A stretch of DNA of 64,000 nt, from NCBI RefSeq assembly GCF_037975245.1, contig NC_092571.1, forward strand, positions 6,552,501 through 6,616,500, read 5' to 3'. Positions 48,534 to 61,625 of the stretch are shown in pieces. Position 1 is the stretch's first letter, and the number at the start of each line of letters is the position of its first letter. Position numbers and translations under genes: made by a program. The stretch comes from Apostichopus japonicus. Its lineage: Eukaryota; Echinodermata; Holothuroidea; Aspidochirotida; Stichopodidae. Under the pieces are notes generated by a model. It was not told where the DNA came from and ran no database searches. It saw only the letters and a program-made list of their open reading frames with translations.

Positions 48534-51125
48534 CTATAAACGCAAGATTATGCTAATGAATAATAATAAATTAAAACTTGACCTCTTCCTATTTTCCTGT
48601 ACTTTTGGGAACTTCACCACCCTCCCTGTCGTAGTTTTAACTGCTTTAGGTGAGTCAAAGGGGATAAAGTGTTCTTTAGCAACGTGACTGATGTCATCAC
48701 TGGATTCGGTCTGTTTCCCATCGGAGAAGGATAGTGTCTCGTTCTTTGTACTTTCACTGGAGGGTTTGAAGTGTTTCTTGTTACACCGGTAAAGCTGTCC
48801 GTCAGACCTCAACTATGCAGGATCGTTGGTTGAGCTGGGGATACGCATGTCCCATTTCTATAAGGTAGGTCATGGGTTACTGGTTTCACTCGGGCTGACC
48901 AATTTGTGACTCAGGCAACGGCTTTGTTGTTTGTTCATACCATGCTTTGGATTTTTGTCTCCTCAAAATATTGTCCTTGGTTACATTTTCAACCACCTTC
49001 GGCTGAAGTAGTGCCTGTGTAGTAAGCAGTAGTGTTTGTGTTCTCCTTGACATTGGTCTTTGGACAGGATTTGAGCACTGGTCCTATGCTGGTGTATTTC
49101 TTAGGATGGATTGCCTTTAATCTGTGCAATCTCGCTTGGATTTTTTCAAGATATTTTCTGCAATCTTGAGTTTGCAAATTTTGGTCTTCGTCAGTATTTC
49201 ATTGGATTTGCAGAAGTCTTTGGTCGGATACTCTTATGTATTTTCGACAACTGTTGTTGTTCGGTTATCTTTAGAATGTGGTACTTTGGAGCATCTTTGT
49301 GGTCACTGCCCTTAGATGAGGGAAGCTCTAGACAGGAAGTCAGCTATATGCATCTCTTGCCCCTGTTTGTTAGTTACTTGAAGCTGAACTTCTGAAGACG
49401 TAGTAGCATACGTTGGAGTCTTTTGGGGGCTTACATCCATGGTTTTTGAAGATGCTGACCATCGGTTTGTGGTCAGTCTCAACTTTAACACTGTGCTTTC
49501 CAATGATATACTGTTCAAATTTGTCACAAGCAAAGACAATTGCTAGACACTCTTTCTCTATTTTCACACATCTCTCTTCTATGGGTGTGACAGTTCTGAT
49601 GCAAAGGCCACCGGCTGCTCCTGTTGCATAGACTTGCTCGTAGGCCGTTCTGACGTAACACTGAATTGAAGCTTCTTCTTTGATATTGTAATATCTAATG
49701 ACTGAGGTGATTAAGTCCAGGCTGCATCTTTGTGTCAGATTTCGCAAAGGCACACACACACATCAGGTAGTTTAGGTATAAACTTCGAACGGTAATTAAC
49801 GAAGCCCAAGAATCTCTGGAATTGCCTTAGGCATTTGCAAGATGGCCTTGATTTTCTCAGGGTCTGGTTTGAGTCCTTCTGGTGTGAGGAGGTGCCCAAT
49901 GTATGGTACTTCTTCCAGTCTCAAGTGCATATTTCTCTGTTAAGCTTTTGGTTCACCTCCGTAGCCCTGTCTAATAGTTTGTTTGTTTTAGTTGTGCATC
50001 ATGATCTATTATGGCTTCCTCTGTGTAACCACAGCCATACACAAGGATGTTATCTGTATTACTTCTACTCCTCGTCTTTGGTATCCTTCTGGAGCCGAGG
50101 CAGTACCGAATGGCATACGCCGCCACAAAAAAAAATTGTCTTGCCCAAAACCGTCTTTTGCACCAATGACGGAGAATATCTTGGCTTTTGCAGGGCATGG
50201 AAGGCAGTGGATAACGTGGTCTCTTGATGGCATATTTTAAGTCGTTGGGTCAAGTCAGATCCTGAGTTTATTTGGCTTCATCACTACCACCATACTGCTC
50301 ATCCACTCTGTTGGGGAAGTAACTTTTGCCAAAATCTCCTTTTCATCAAGCTTACTCATTTTTTATTCTTTAGCTCTGACTTGAGGGCAACCGCCACGTT
50401 TCTTAGATAGTGCTGCACTGGTTGAACATTTGGATCTATTGTGATGTGATATTTGCCAGGCAAGCACCCCAGGCCCTCGAAGACATCATGGTATTCATCA
50501 ACGATGCTGTCATAACTGTTGTTTGGCCTGTAAGCATTGTTCTGCACATTATTGATATTTTTCAGCTCTAACCAGCCTAAGTCTGACATGTTTTAGCTGA
50601 CAGCAGTGGATGTTGTTTTGCATATTCGACTTTCATTTGGCATCTGATTGTGTAGTCTGCTGGACTGTTCTGTGAGTTCATACTTATGTTGTCGAACTAC
50701 TGAGTGCCATCAGACTGGACCGTGCCTACAGTATGAATGATTGTGCAAATATACTGACTCTTCAGAACTGTTGCCATCAATTCATTTTCCCCGATTTGAT
50801 GAACTCGACCTTTGATTTGTTTACATAGTTTTGCAAAGTGATTCTTTCTGTGGCACTTGCATGGCAATCATTTCTGTATTTTGCATGTGTTCCACCGCAA
50901 TACCGACAGTCTCGTATGAGATTGCCTTCACATCTTCTCTTATCAGTTTTCGGTTTGTATTTGCTGGGCTGAGGTTTGCTTGTCATATAGTCTTTGCTTT
51001 TCCTGGAATAATGCACAACTTAACTTGTACTTGGTGGTGTCATTCGGATTAGCTGGATTAGCTGTGCTTGGACAGCCTTTGTGTTTCGGGCTTTATCAAT
51101 AGCTCCCCTCAAAGTTAACCTAGAC
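48534..51125 (-). mobile_element. degraded Ty3/Gypsy retrotransposon
   Basis: Fragments lie in normal 5'-3' order on the minus strand. The gag part (about 51125-50780) reads LTLRGAIDKARNTKAVQAQL then a zinc-knuckle-like CRYCGGTHAKYRNDCHA. The RT entry (50589-50356) reads YHDVFEGLGCLPGKYHI and PVQHYLR. The RT core (50233-49971) has RMPFGTASAPE and DNILVYGCGYTEEA, where the usual catalytic D-D is N here. RNase H (49690-49400) has IEKECLAIVFACDKFEQYI, ETDHKPMVSIF and, in another frame, MHIADFLSRASL. The Pol C-terminus (48812-48534) has LRSDGQLYRCNKKHF and TTTGRVVKFP. Protease and almost all of the integrase are deleted, and frames are broken at least four times. No LTRs were found. It cannot be functional. 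Confidence 0.88.
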
Positions 51126-54100
51126 CAAACACGCAAGCGAAGCATAGTAATAACTATCATAGTTTTACATAGTTCGTGCAAAACGACTGCTCACTTCTTT
51201 GACAGCCTATACCAAAAACGAGGTTGTTAAATAAGCCATATATAGAGGTTCTAACAAAACAGAGTTTTTGTTTGCATTAATAAACAATGCAACCTGAAGG
51301 AAACTGTTGCCGTTGTTCTCGACATAACGAAACTTTCATTAATGTAAATAGCTAAATGACATAATCCGTAACCAAACTGAAGCTAGCAGTAATTTCCTGC
51401 AATGAGTAACACAACATGATTGAGGGATAGCCATCCATAAACTGGATATATGCCAAAAATGCACGACAAGAAGTAAACGCTAGGCATATGCTTTTCTAAA
51501 GTAGAGCCATTAGGCCTGCCGCGACAGTACTACCAGGCCAACTGGTACTTTTACTATTTAGCTATGATGACCCCAGGACAGTCCTGCTTCATTATAAAAT
51601 TAGTCTTTGGCCTTCGACCTTTCAATAAAAGCTCAGTTTCTTACTTAAATCAGTCGGGGAAATGTTGAATTTTATATTTTACGGAATTCAAAGTAGATAT
51701 CAAAAGTAGTAAAGTGAATGCAATATAGCTACTGCAAATTAAAAAATAAACTCATTTAGCAAACCTACAATTTACAACAGTGATCTCAATTTCAGTATGA
51801 TGATGCACATTTCCAGACCCATCATAAGGTTGCGTCCCTGCTATTGAACCTTCTTTGATTTATTTCGTTGTTGTTGAGGAATTCTAATGAAATTGTTGTT
51901 TACTGACTGTGCTTTAGTACATTATTTGTACGGAGAAAGCGCTCAACTGCTCGATTGAGTTGTTCCTCCCTGACGTCATCAAGATGGAAGTTGCGTAATG
52001 AATGACGGCTTACTGTGCATTGTGGTTAGGCCTTAGGAGCACAATTTTCAAAGCGAGCGTATTCAGTCCAACAGAAAGCGGTTTACTTAAAATCAAATAT
52101 TAGATAGTTTTGAGGTTACTGAACAATATTAATTGTCTTTGATCCCTGCCTTCGTTATTCCTTTAAGATCTCAATCCATCCACAATACGGTAATGGGCTT
52201 CCATTGGCTAGTGGCGGTAGCTTTGGCAGACTGTCTTCCAACCAATCATGTGATATCATTTAACCTGTGTTCAATAGTACAGCTATTCGTGATGGAGTGG
52301 ACTGACAGATTTTGCGATTTTATTTGGGTGAAGGTTTGTCTTAGAGCTTGTTAACTCCATTTCCCGGTTGGGTACCCTTTCCGAGTTTCCTGATAACGAA
52401 TTTTTACAAGTCTCTGGCCTGGCGAAATGTGGCTACAATATGGTAGCTCAAAACTTGTCAGCAGGGTCTAAAAGAACGTACTTTTTACCAAACTTTCGTC
52501 ATATTGTAAGTTTGTTTGGACCTCCTGTGATAGAATAGGGCGATGATCGGGATCGTCGTGATTTTGTTTTTGGGGGGGGGAGGTCTGAACAGATGCTGTC
52601 AGCTCTTGATACCGTTTAACGGCTCCATTCTTATTCCAAGCTGTCCGTTTGGATTATTCACAGGTATTGTAACGTAATGACTAAACTACCTTCGAGATAT
52701 CCTCTTAGCCGTGGACGGCCTTAATTTCTGCTAACGTTGCTTCTTTCTCTAAGTAGCTTCTCTTTCAACCTTGTCCATGCTATAGGTGGAAACTGGAAAG
52801 CTTGGGAGGGTGGGTCTCTCTGCTGGAAAGTTGCTGTGTATTTAAGCAATAAAAGCCACACGAGTGGTTCCCTAGTATTTTTTGAACTCAAATCAAAAAG
52901 AAAGATATTCCTTTAAAATTTGTGAAATTATTCTATGTCTGCTTTGCACATTGATCGCCCTATATCTGAAAGCAAACTACTCTGTATGATTATAAACACA
53001 TTGAACTTCTTAATTAAAGATTTACAAATGTAGGTTGACTTATCGATTTGTGAGATTAAATTTCCGCCAGTGAGTAGATAACAGATGTTATTTCCACATA
53101 TATCGACAAGTGGAAACAAATAAAGATCACTGAAAATGTACAATTAAAGACACATTCGTGGTTTGCATAGCGCGTCTCAATTTATCATCACCAAGTGTGC
53201 AAGTATTCAAACTTGATACTGGCAGTTGCCAAAGAGTGGGCTTTGTGCAGCTCATCGAAATAGTTGATCTAATGAACGGTTTTCGGGTGCTTGAAGAACA
53301 ATGAGTTCTGTCATTAACAATTAAAATCTACTGATACAACATAAACTGCTGATACATTTCAAATGTAGATACATGCATGCAACAGGGTCTTTAACAGCAA
53401 TGTAGTTTATGAGGAAGCCCTGAAAGGTGTTTACCAAAGAAACCATTGAGTTAATCCTTACTCCCGGACATCCTAGCTCATATGAAGAAAGGAAAGCGTT
53501 TGCATGGGCGACACAATTGTTTTTGACAGCCTGCAGAATGCAGTCTTGCTACAATAACCTTATTTTTTTAACAACTGTGGATCAAGCAAGAAGCTTTCCC
53601 TTAGAGCAATGGCGTAACATTACTTCTTGTAAACGAATTCAGGCTATGCTATTGATGACACAGAAAATGCTTGTGAGACAATACGGACTCGTGACCACAC
53701 TGTCCTTTGGTAATAGTTGTATAGATTGTTTCATAAGATAGCAAAGCTGATGTACTTGGGAAGGATGATTTTCACTAGTTGTAGAAAGTTTGTTTACAGT
53801 GTAATCCAGCTACAAAAGTCTACTCAGTTACTTTACTGTCATAGGGTCATTCTTCAGGAGGCTAAACAGCTAAAGGAATTAAAAAGTCGGGAGACTAGTC
53901 AGAATGGACAAAACCTATCAATAAATATGGATATCTAATCCGTTTGAGTTGAAGCCAGTAATAAGCCATTAGAAGAGCTAAAGTCTATCACATAGACCTA
54001 ATATCAAATATCTGAGCAGGTGTTAGACTCTGCTGAGACTGCTCAGCGACGCGAATGAGTCTCCCTACATAAAAATAGGAAAATGTTACGGCTGTTATAT

Positions 54101-56360
54101 TTTCCTCCCCTTTCTTCATACGCTTAAGAGGCCAGCGCAATAACAGGAACGAATTGCTCACAGTGTGATGAATAGTAAGGATCGACCCAGCGTATTTGGC
54201 AAACTAAAATTGGCATATTTTACATAGGCTACGCTTGTGTGTTATTTGCATCCCTCCACTACCACAGCGAGAGCTAACCATTGTCTATGACAAGCCAACA
54301 TGTCTATAAAGGCCGTCTATTGCGCGTGTACAAACAATCAGTGCATAGCGTCTAAAATAATATTACACGTTTGTAAAACCTTTGAAATTCCACAACGCTT
54401 TACAGAATTCGCGGGAAACGCGTCGTGGACATTCGACAATGCGCAACACGCCCTCTTAAAATTTCGACAACATCTTGACAAACGTGTTAGTGAAACAGTG
54501 ATTGTTTGTGTAGAGAACACATAGATTTTTTTTAGAAAGGGTTTCAGTTTGTAATGTTGTACATAACTGCACAACAACTGGACACTCTAGACGCAACGTA
54601 TAGGTTAGTATACCCTACATAGGCCTACCTCAGATGTATTTTGATATCCACAAAAACACCAGGCTTCATATTATCAATGTGAAAATCCACAGACTATACA
54701 TATATAATGTTAAGGCTTCATGATTGAAATATTGTGCATGTTTGCGGCACGTTTTTATCCCACAATTTGACTCCCGTTAATCTGAGATGACATTTGGCCT
54801 CCATAAAAAGAAGTAAGCTCCTTGTGATAGATTTGATACATCCACTTACCAATTGCGTTAATTGTAATTATGAAATATATATATAAATTGTATGAGTTGG
54901 AAAATCCAAAAGTCCGTACCACTCGATCACAGCGATTCACTTGTGTGAATACGTAACGTAATGGTAATTGTATAACTGTCAACGAGAGCTTATTACGCAA
55001 GTTTTATGTTATTGAGTGCAATAAAATGAGTTGGATCTTTGGGAGTAATCTCACAATTTGTTAGGACAATTCAACTTATTAAGTTATTGAGCATGGAAGA
55101 GCAACCCTATATATAACCGACCAACCATAATTCTTTGTACATTCACTCTGTTGTACATACCGTATATTGTCGTAATTCATGGTCGAGCCTTAACATTCAG
55201 TCTTCAACATTGTTTAAAAATTGTAATGTATAACCCTTTTATTCACTACGCACTCTCCATTTTATGTAAACGTTGCAAAATTACCCACTGGAAGTATACG
55301 TTTCATGCTAGTTATATCCTAGCTGATGAAGATGTTTGGCGCAAAGAAATTACGACTCATAACCAGAATCGTGCATATGGTTTGTGTTGTCTATCAATCG
55401 TATAGACCGAGAATAATGTCATCGAAAATAACATACAACATATGGCTACCGTCAATGTAGCTTATAATGTGCATTTACAATTAGTCAGGACGATAACACG
55501 CTTTCACATCCTAACGTTCAGCGGTTAGCATTCAAATTGCCGGGACAGATACAATGATCATATTGCTTTAAAGTTCTCATTAATTGGTTGGTAAAATTAT
55601 TTATAATAAAATGAGTCTTTGGAAAAAAAAAAAAATAGTAGGCTGAAGGAAAGTTCTAAAATCTTAGCTATGATTACCCGAGTATTTGCGTGTTCTTCAC
55701 ATTATAGTGAGTTCATTCTTCAGTTCTATTTTAGTGTTACAAGGTAATGTGGGAAAAACGGTTGTTGCATCTTCGCTTATTTGCACTTTACCTGTACTTC
55801 CCAACGACAGGATAACAGCCAGGATAAATATTATTCTCTGAGGCAGTCTGCTACAAGCTGTTAATGAGCATATTGAACTTTAAGTGGCTCGCACTGCGTA
55901 GAATGTGGAAGCAAATAATTGTGCTTGCAGTCATTGCTGCTTCTTCAAGGCTACAGACACTCTTGCTTGATTAAGTTCTTCTTTGAACAAATTAATCAAC
56001 CACCTGACTTGTAGAAGTAATTATAGTACCCTGTAAAATCATCCCGACGAAACGAGCTTTGTGTGAATTTTCCAACATAACGTAAGAGAAACATGCATTA
56101 GAACTGTATCATCGTTGGTGTACCACATTACCGCTTTCCATCGTGAGATGAAAGGAGGGCATGTGACCAGCCTCTTCATCAACTGATTCATTGATCTCAG
56201 TCTTTTCAGAGCACTTTCTTCTCTCTAGTACTACTCTTCTGTTCACTGTTTGATCATTATCAGTTCTATCTGCCTGCTTAACCTGTTCGTCTCTGAAGGC
56301 GATCTTATTAGTGTCAAAACGTTAGGCCGTCTTACTTCAATACATTTCTGGAATGAATTG
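51126..56360. other. non-coding, nothing firmly recognised
   Basis: The bases around 51965-52035 hold a palindromic TGACGTCA, AAGATGG and CATTGTGG in a promoter-like cluster. A Penelope-type hammerhead relic may lie at 56288-56328. Open frames at 53427-53741, 54300-54524 and 55151-55405 lack recognisable motifs. No repeats shared with other parts of the window were found. Confidence 0.4.
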
Positions 56361-56474
56361 TACCCAGGGGCGGCGATTTGTTTCAAATATTGGGGGGGGG
56401 GGGACATTTGCTTGGGTACCGGCGCGTAGCAATTTTCATCCCCAAAATAGTTCGCGCGCTGCTTAATATTTTAT

Positions 56475-56846
<372 letters not shown>

Positions 56847-57187
56847 GTAGACCGCAATCCTGTGATCAGTGTCCTTGAAAAGATGATTGTAAATGCAAAT
56901 GGATAATATAACAGACGATTAGGCAGTCACTCCCTGCACATCATCAACTGCGCATACTTACCTAATACTTATGCATAAATAGAACTAGAATTAAGAAAAA
57001 CACTTGTAAATGGTCAATCTTTGATGGTAGTTGCAGCTATTTTCATGATTTCTAATGCCTATTAGAGAGATAAGATAATGTTGTTTATAGGTGTGTAGAC
57101 CTTTAGTGTTGCCGATTAGACTATATTGACAGTAGTATAATAGACTTGGTACCTGCCATGCGGGACACAAAATTGTCAACTCGCAGC

Positions 57188-57325
57188 TTTATTTATTTTT
57201 ATTTATTTATTTGTTTTTCCACAAAAGTACAAAGTGGAGGGAAGTCTTCCATAAAGCTTAAAAGCTTAACAATGTGGAAGACTCCCTGAAGAAAGAAAAG
57301 AAAAGAAAGAAAAATATATATATAA
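57188..57325 (-). mobile_element. LINE 3' tail copy
   Basis: GTGGAGGGAAGTCTTC, CTTAACAATGTGG, AAGACTCCCTGAAGAAAG and the leading TTTATTTATTTG match 45965-46090 in the same (minus) orientation. Only the 3' untranslated tail is present, a typical short 5'-truncated LINE insertion. Confidence 0.75.
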
Positions 57326-58540
57326 CACATATACATAAATATAAATACAAATTAAATGCTCAATATATATATATAGTAATTACATACAGGAATAATTTGG
57401 TAGTAGTCAGTAACTAGCTATTAATGTGTGTTGCACAATAGTGGAATCAAATGATGTAACTAAGTGATACCATGGGAACGCGCTACTGTATTTTTTGTTC
57501 TTGTGGTTACTGGTAACATTTCAGGCCTAACATTGGGTTGTGTTTAATTGAACTTCGTGTATCCGATATCTCAGTAGAAGAACTTTGCGAAATTAGAGAG
57601 CATAACTGTCTGCAGATTTGAAACCTACACAGACGTGTACATAAGAATTCAAACAGTACAACATCTCATGAAGGGAAACTCGATAAATGCAGTACAGAAT
57701 TTACACTCCCAATAACCACAGACCGCGTCTGCGAATACGTAATCGAAACTCCCTCTTTTTTGGTTTTAGCAAAATACCACATCAGATACGAGGATAGTGG
57801 TACCACCAAGCCCGTTGACATGTTAAGTATATCCTCTACTTACATTTGCAGTTATTATAAACTGAAAGTGAACTCACAAGAACTCTGTTACAGTAGGTTG
57901 ACTGTCTGGTATCTAGTTTAGTTTCTGTTTGATCTAGTTAAACAAATACATGTAGTTATTATGGAAAGCACATATTAAGGAAGCTATACACCCGAGCACT
58001 CATGCAGGCTACGTTCAAGACGTTTGCATTTCTTCTCTGATTCGATCAATCGTTGAAAATATCAAGATCAGTAAACAAGATTACTAAGCTAACTCGTTAA
58101 AAGCAACAGTATAAAAACAGTAAATAATATATTTAGAAATGCATAATGTTTCGAAAACATACAAGAAGGTTTTTTACATAACGTTCATATCTTTGATAGC
58201 GTTAAGATATATTGATATATAGCGATAAGAGATAATGAAACAAATTATAACATTTAAAACAAATATTTAATGCTATCATTTCATATCAATAAAAACAATT
58301 CTATAAATTATAAAAAACAGGCAAACATTAAATGTATTACTACATATAAATTATCAACATCAACGGCCTGCTTATTGAATTATCGCTGTAATGTTTCTTT
58401 CTACTCAAAAAAAATGCAAGAGGAATGTATTTTTCTATCATCTGTTTTTCCATGAATTCACGGCTGACTTGACTAGCTTGATCCTGTCCCCTACATTCCA
58501 CTTACCACAAACATTAATAAACAAAGTATAGATACACTTA
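57326..58540. other. non-coding, nothing recognised
   Basis: AT-rich unique sequence without supported features. Confidence 0.5.
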
Positions 58541-59744
58541 CCGCCTTGTGTATAGGCATCACCTGTTACTATACTCAAACTATTACTTTTACATTGATAA
58601 ACACTGTATCGATAAACCGCCTTTTGTACAGGCATCACCTGTTACTATACTCAAACAGTTCTTTTTACATTGATAAACACTGTATCGATATACCGCCTTT
58701 TGTACAGGCATCACCTGTTACTATACTCAAACTATTACTTTTACATTGATAAACACTGTATCGATATACCGCCTTTTGTACAGGCATCACCTGTTACTAT
58801 ACTCAAACAGTTCTTTTTACATTGATAAACACTGTATCGATATACCGTCTTTTGTACAGGCATCACCTGTTACTATACTCAAACAGTTCTTTTTACATTG
58901 ATAAACACTGTATAGATATACCGCCTTTTGTACAGGCATCACCTGTTACTATAATCAAACAATCCTTTTTACATTTATAAACACTGTATAGATATACCGC
59001 CTTTTGTACAGGCATCACCTGTTACTATAATCAAACAATCCTTTTTACATTGATAAACACTGTATCGATATACCGCCTTTTGTACAGGCATCACCTGTTA
59101 CTATACTCAAACAGTTCTTTTTACATTGATAAACACTGTATAGATATACCGCCTTTTGTACAGGCATCACCTGTTACTATAATCAAACAATCCTTTTTAC
59201 ATTGATAAACACTGTATAGATATACCGCCTTTTGTACAGGCATCACCTGTTACTATAATCAAACAATCCTTTTTACATTGATAAACACTGTATCGATATA
59301 CCGCCTTTTGTACAGGCATCACCTGTTACTATACTCAAACAGTTCTTTTTACATTGATAAACACTGTATAGATATACCGCCTTTTGTACAGGCATCACCT
59401 GTTACTATACTCAAACAATTTCTTTTTACATTGATAAACACTGTATAGATATACATATCGCCTTGTGTATAGACATCATCTGTAACTATAATCAAACAAT
59501 TATTTTTACTTGATAAACACTGTACACATACTGCCTTGTGTATAGGCATCACCTGTTACTATAATCAAACAATTATTTTTACATTGATAAACACTGTATA
59601 GATATACCGCCTTGTGTATAGGCATCAACTGTTACTATACTCAAACAATTCTTTTTACATTGATAAACACTGTATATAGATACATATATCGCCTTGTGTA
59701 AAGGCATCACCTGTTACTATAATCAAACAATTCTTTTTACATTA
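58541..59744. repeat. 76-bp minisatellite, 16 copies, with a three-unit higher-order period
   Basis: The unit contains CCGCCTTTTGTACAGGCATC, ACCTGTTACTATA, TCAAACA and TTACATTGATAAACACTG. Copies 5-10 consist of two blocks of three units that share the same variant order (CAGTTC+TAGATA, CAATCC+TAGATA, CAATCC+TCGATA), a 228-bp higher-order repeat. Copies 12-16 are more diverged (GTGTATAGG or GTGTAAAGG variants, small insertions), as are array edges in general. Confidence 0.97.
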
Positions 59745-61205
59745 AGTATTTTCAGACACAGGTCCAGCAATGTTTGAGCCTTGAATTGGCTTTTTCATAT
59801 AGCCTACTTTAAAAAAAATCTTGTTTTCAATGAGCACACCCAGATAATATTTATATTTACAAGTGACAAGAACACCACGGTAACGTTGCCTGGAATATGA
59901 CATTTAGAACTACTAAAACCTTTACAAGGATGCCAAATAATTTGAAGTGACTTGGAGTGACGATAAGCAGGTGTTTAGTACCCAGAATCGGAAATGAAAA
60001 TTCGATCGAGGCTGGTAGGCAGAACTTCTCACAACTAAAGCTTCTGGTTGTGAGACAATTCAAGCAAAAGAATTATTACGCGTCGCACGACTTCCAACGT
60101 ACGTTACAAATTGAAGTAAAGGTCTCTAAATTTGAAAGTTTCGACACGAAGAAGGTAACTTTAGTGGGTGTTTATTGGCAGCAAGACGTAAACAGTACAT
60201 CTTGATTTAAAACATATTTACTGTTAGCTCTGTGATTAATGAATCTCATTAAATTTGAAAGAAAATTTGGCGGATAAAAAAAAAATCTTTCAAACGCTAT
60301 ACCGTAGTGTAAATAATAGGTTAAGTTTAGGTGTGTTTTAGTTAATTATGTTTAGCTTGGTAAAAACAATATATATGGTTCTCTATGTACCGATTATATC
60401 AATACTTAGATTGGCAATATTTTTTTTTGTAGTGTTTTAAACTTCTAATAGGGGTCTGTTATAGGACGTAAGTTCGTTTGACTGAGGCAGTTGATGTTTA
60501 CATAGATGATAAATACATTTACAAATTTGCAATTTAGGCTAACGTGTCTGGACATCGGTAATGCTAGTTTTCAAAGATGTCTGATAAAAGTATAGTTTGA
60601 TGTCATTCTGAATAAAATTTCAATTTTAAATTATTTGTTTGATTTATTTCGTCTCCGAATCAGTGTATTTACATCAGAGATCACCGTCAACTCTAAATGA
60701 CGTAGATGTAATGTCCAACTACTTATAGGAGGAGGTCAAGACTCTCATTGTTCACGCCAGCTGTCTGCTAACTCGCACTTAAGGATACGAATAATTAAAT
60801 ATATACTCAAATTAGAATCAAAGTAGTATTTCCATTAAGTTTAAACTGAGTTACATGAAGGCATTCGATAATAACAGGGGTTTTTTTTCAGTTGAAAGAG
60901 ACATCTTGTTTGAACAAGTCAGTTTATTCACAAGATTTATCGGCGACCTTGATATTTCACTATTGAAATTTTAAGTTTTAATCGTATAGTTAAAGAGGTG
61001 TCATTTGCGTGTGTATATAGTGAAACTCTGTCTTCCTTCTATTTTTTTGGTACATCGACCTCCTTTTATGTATCTTACCAACCTATATGTGTTTGTATGT
61101 GTGTTCCACGTTTTCTCAGATATATAACCAGAGACACATAAGTGTGTTGGTGTTCCTATGCTTTGCTATAGATTCATACCCCCTCCTCTCCTCATGAAAA
61201 GATCA
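59745..61205. other. non-coding, nothing recognised
   Basis: AT-rich. An 82-residue open frame at 59957-60205 has no recognisable motif. Confidence 0.5.
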
Positions 61206-61227
61206 TCTCATTACACTAATCCCTGGG

Positions 61228-61273
61228 CAATAATAATAATAATAATCAAAATGAAAATCATAATATTATTATT

Positions 61274-61308
<35 letters not shown>

Positions 61309-61625
61309 CAATAATATTCATGATCATAATATTAATCATCATTATCATGAGAATAATAATAATAATCTTAATAATAATCATAATTATAACAATAATAATC
61401 ATATTTATAATCTTAATAATAATCATCATCATAATAATAATCATCATCATAATAATAATCATCATCATAATTATAATCATAATCATCAAAATCATGATAA
61501 TGATGATGATGATAATGATGATGATGATAATGATGATGATGACGATGTCGATGACGACGACGACGACGACGATGACGATGGCGATGACGACGATGACGAC
61601 GACGATGACGATGACGATGATAATA
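61228..61625. repeat. trinucleotide array drifting from AAT to ATC/ATG to GAC
   Basis: A continuous low-complexity tract: ATA/AAT units to about 61440, mixed AATCATCATC to about 61490, GATGATGATAAT to about 61545, then GACGACGATGAC to 61620. The poly-Ile, poly-Met/Thr and poly-Ser frames over it are artefacts. Confidence 0.97.

Noticed and set aside
51120-51700. LTR of the Gypsy element
   Set aside because: No TG...CA bounded direct repeat shared with the region left of 48.5 kb was seen.
53427-53938. Two consecutive plus-strand frames (104 and 73 codons)
   Set aside because: Composition is protein-like in part, but there is no recognised motif, splice structure or start context; left as unexplained.
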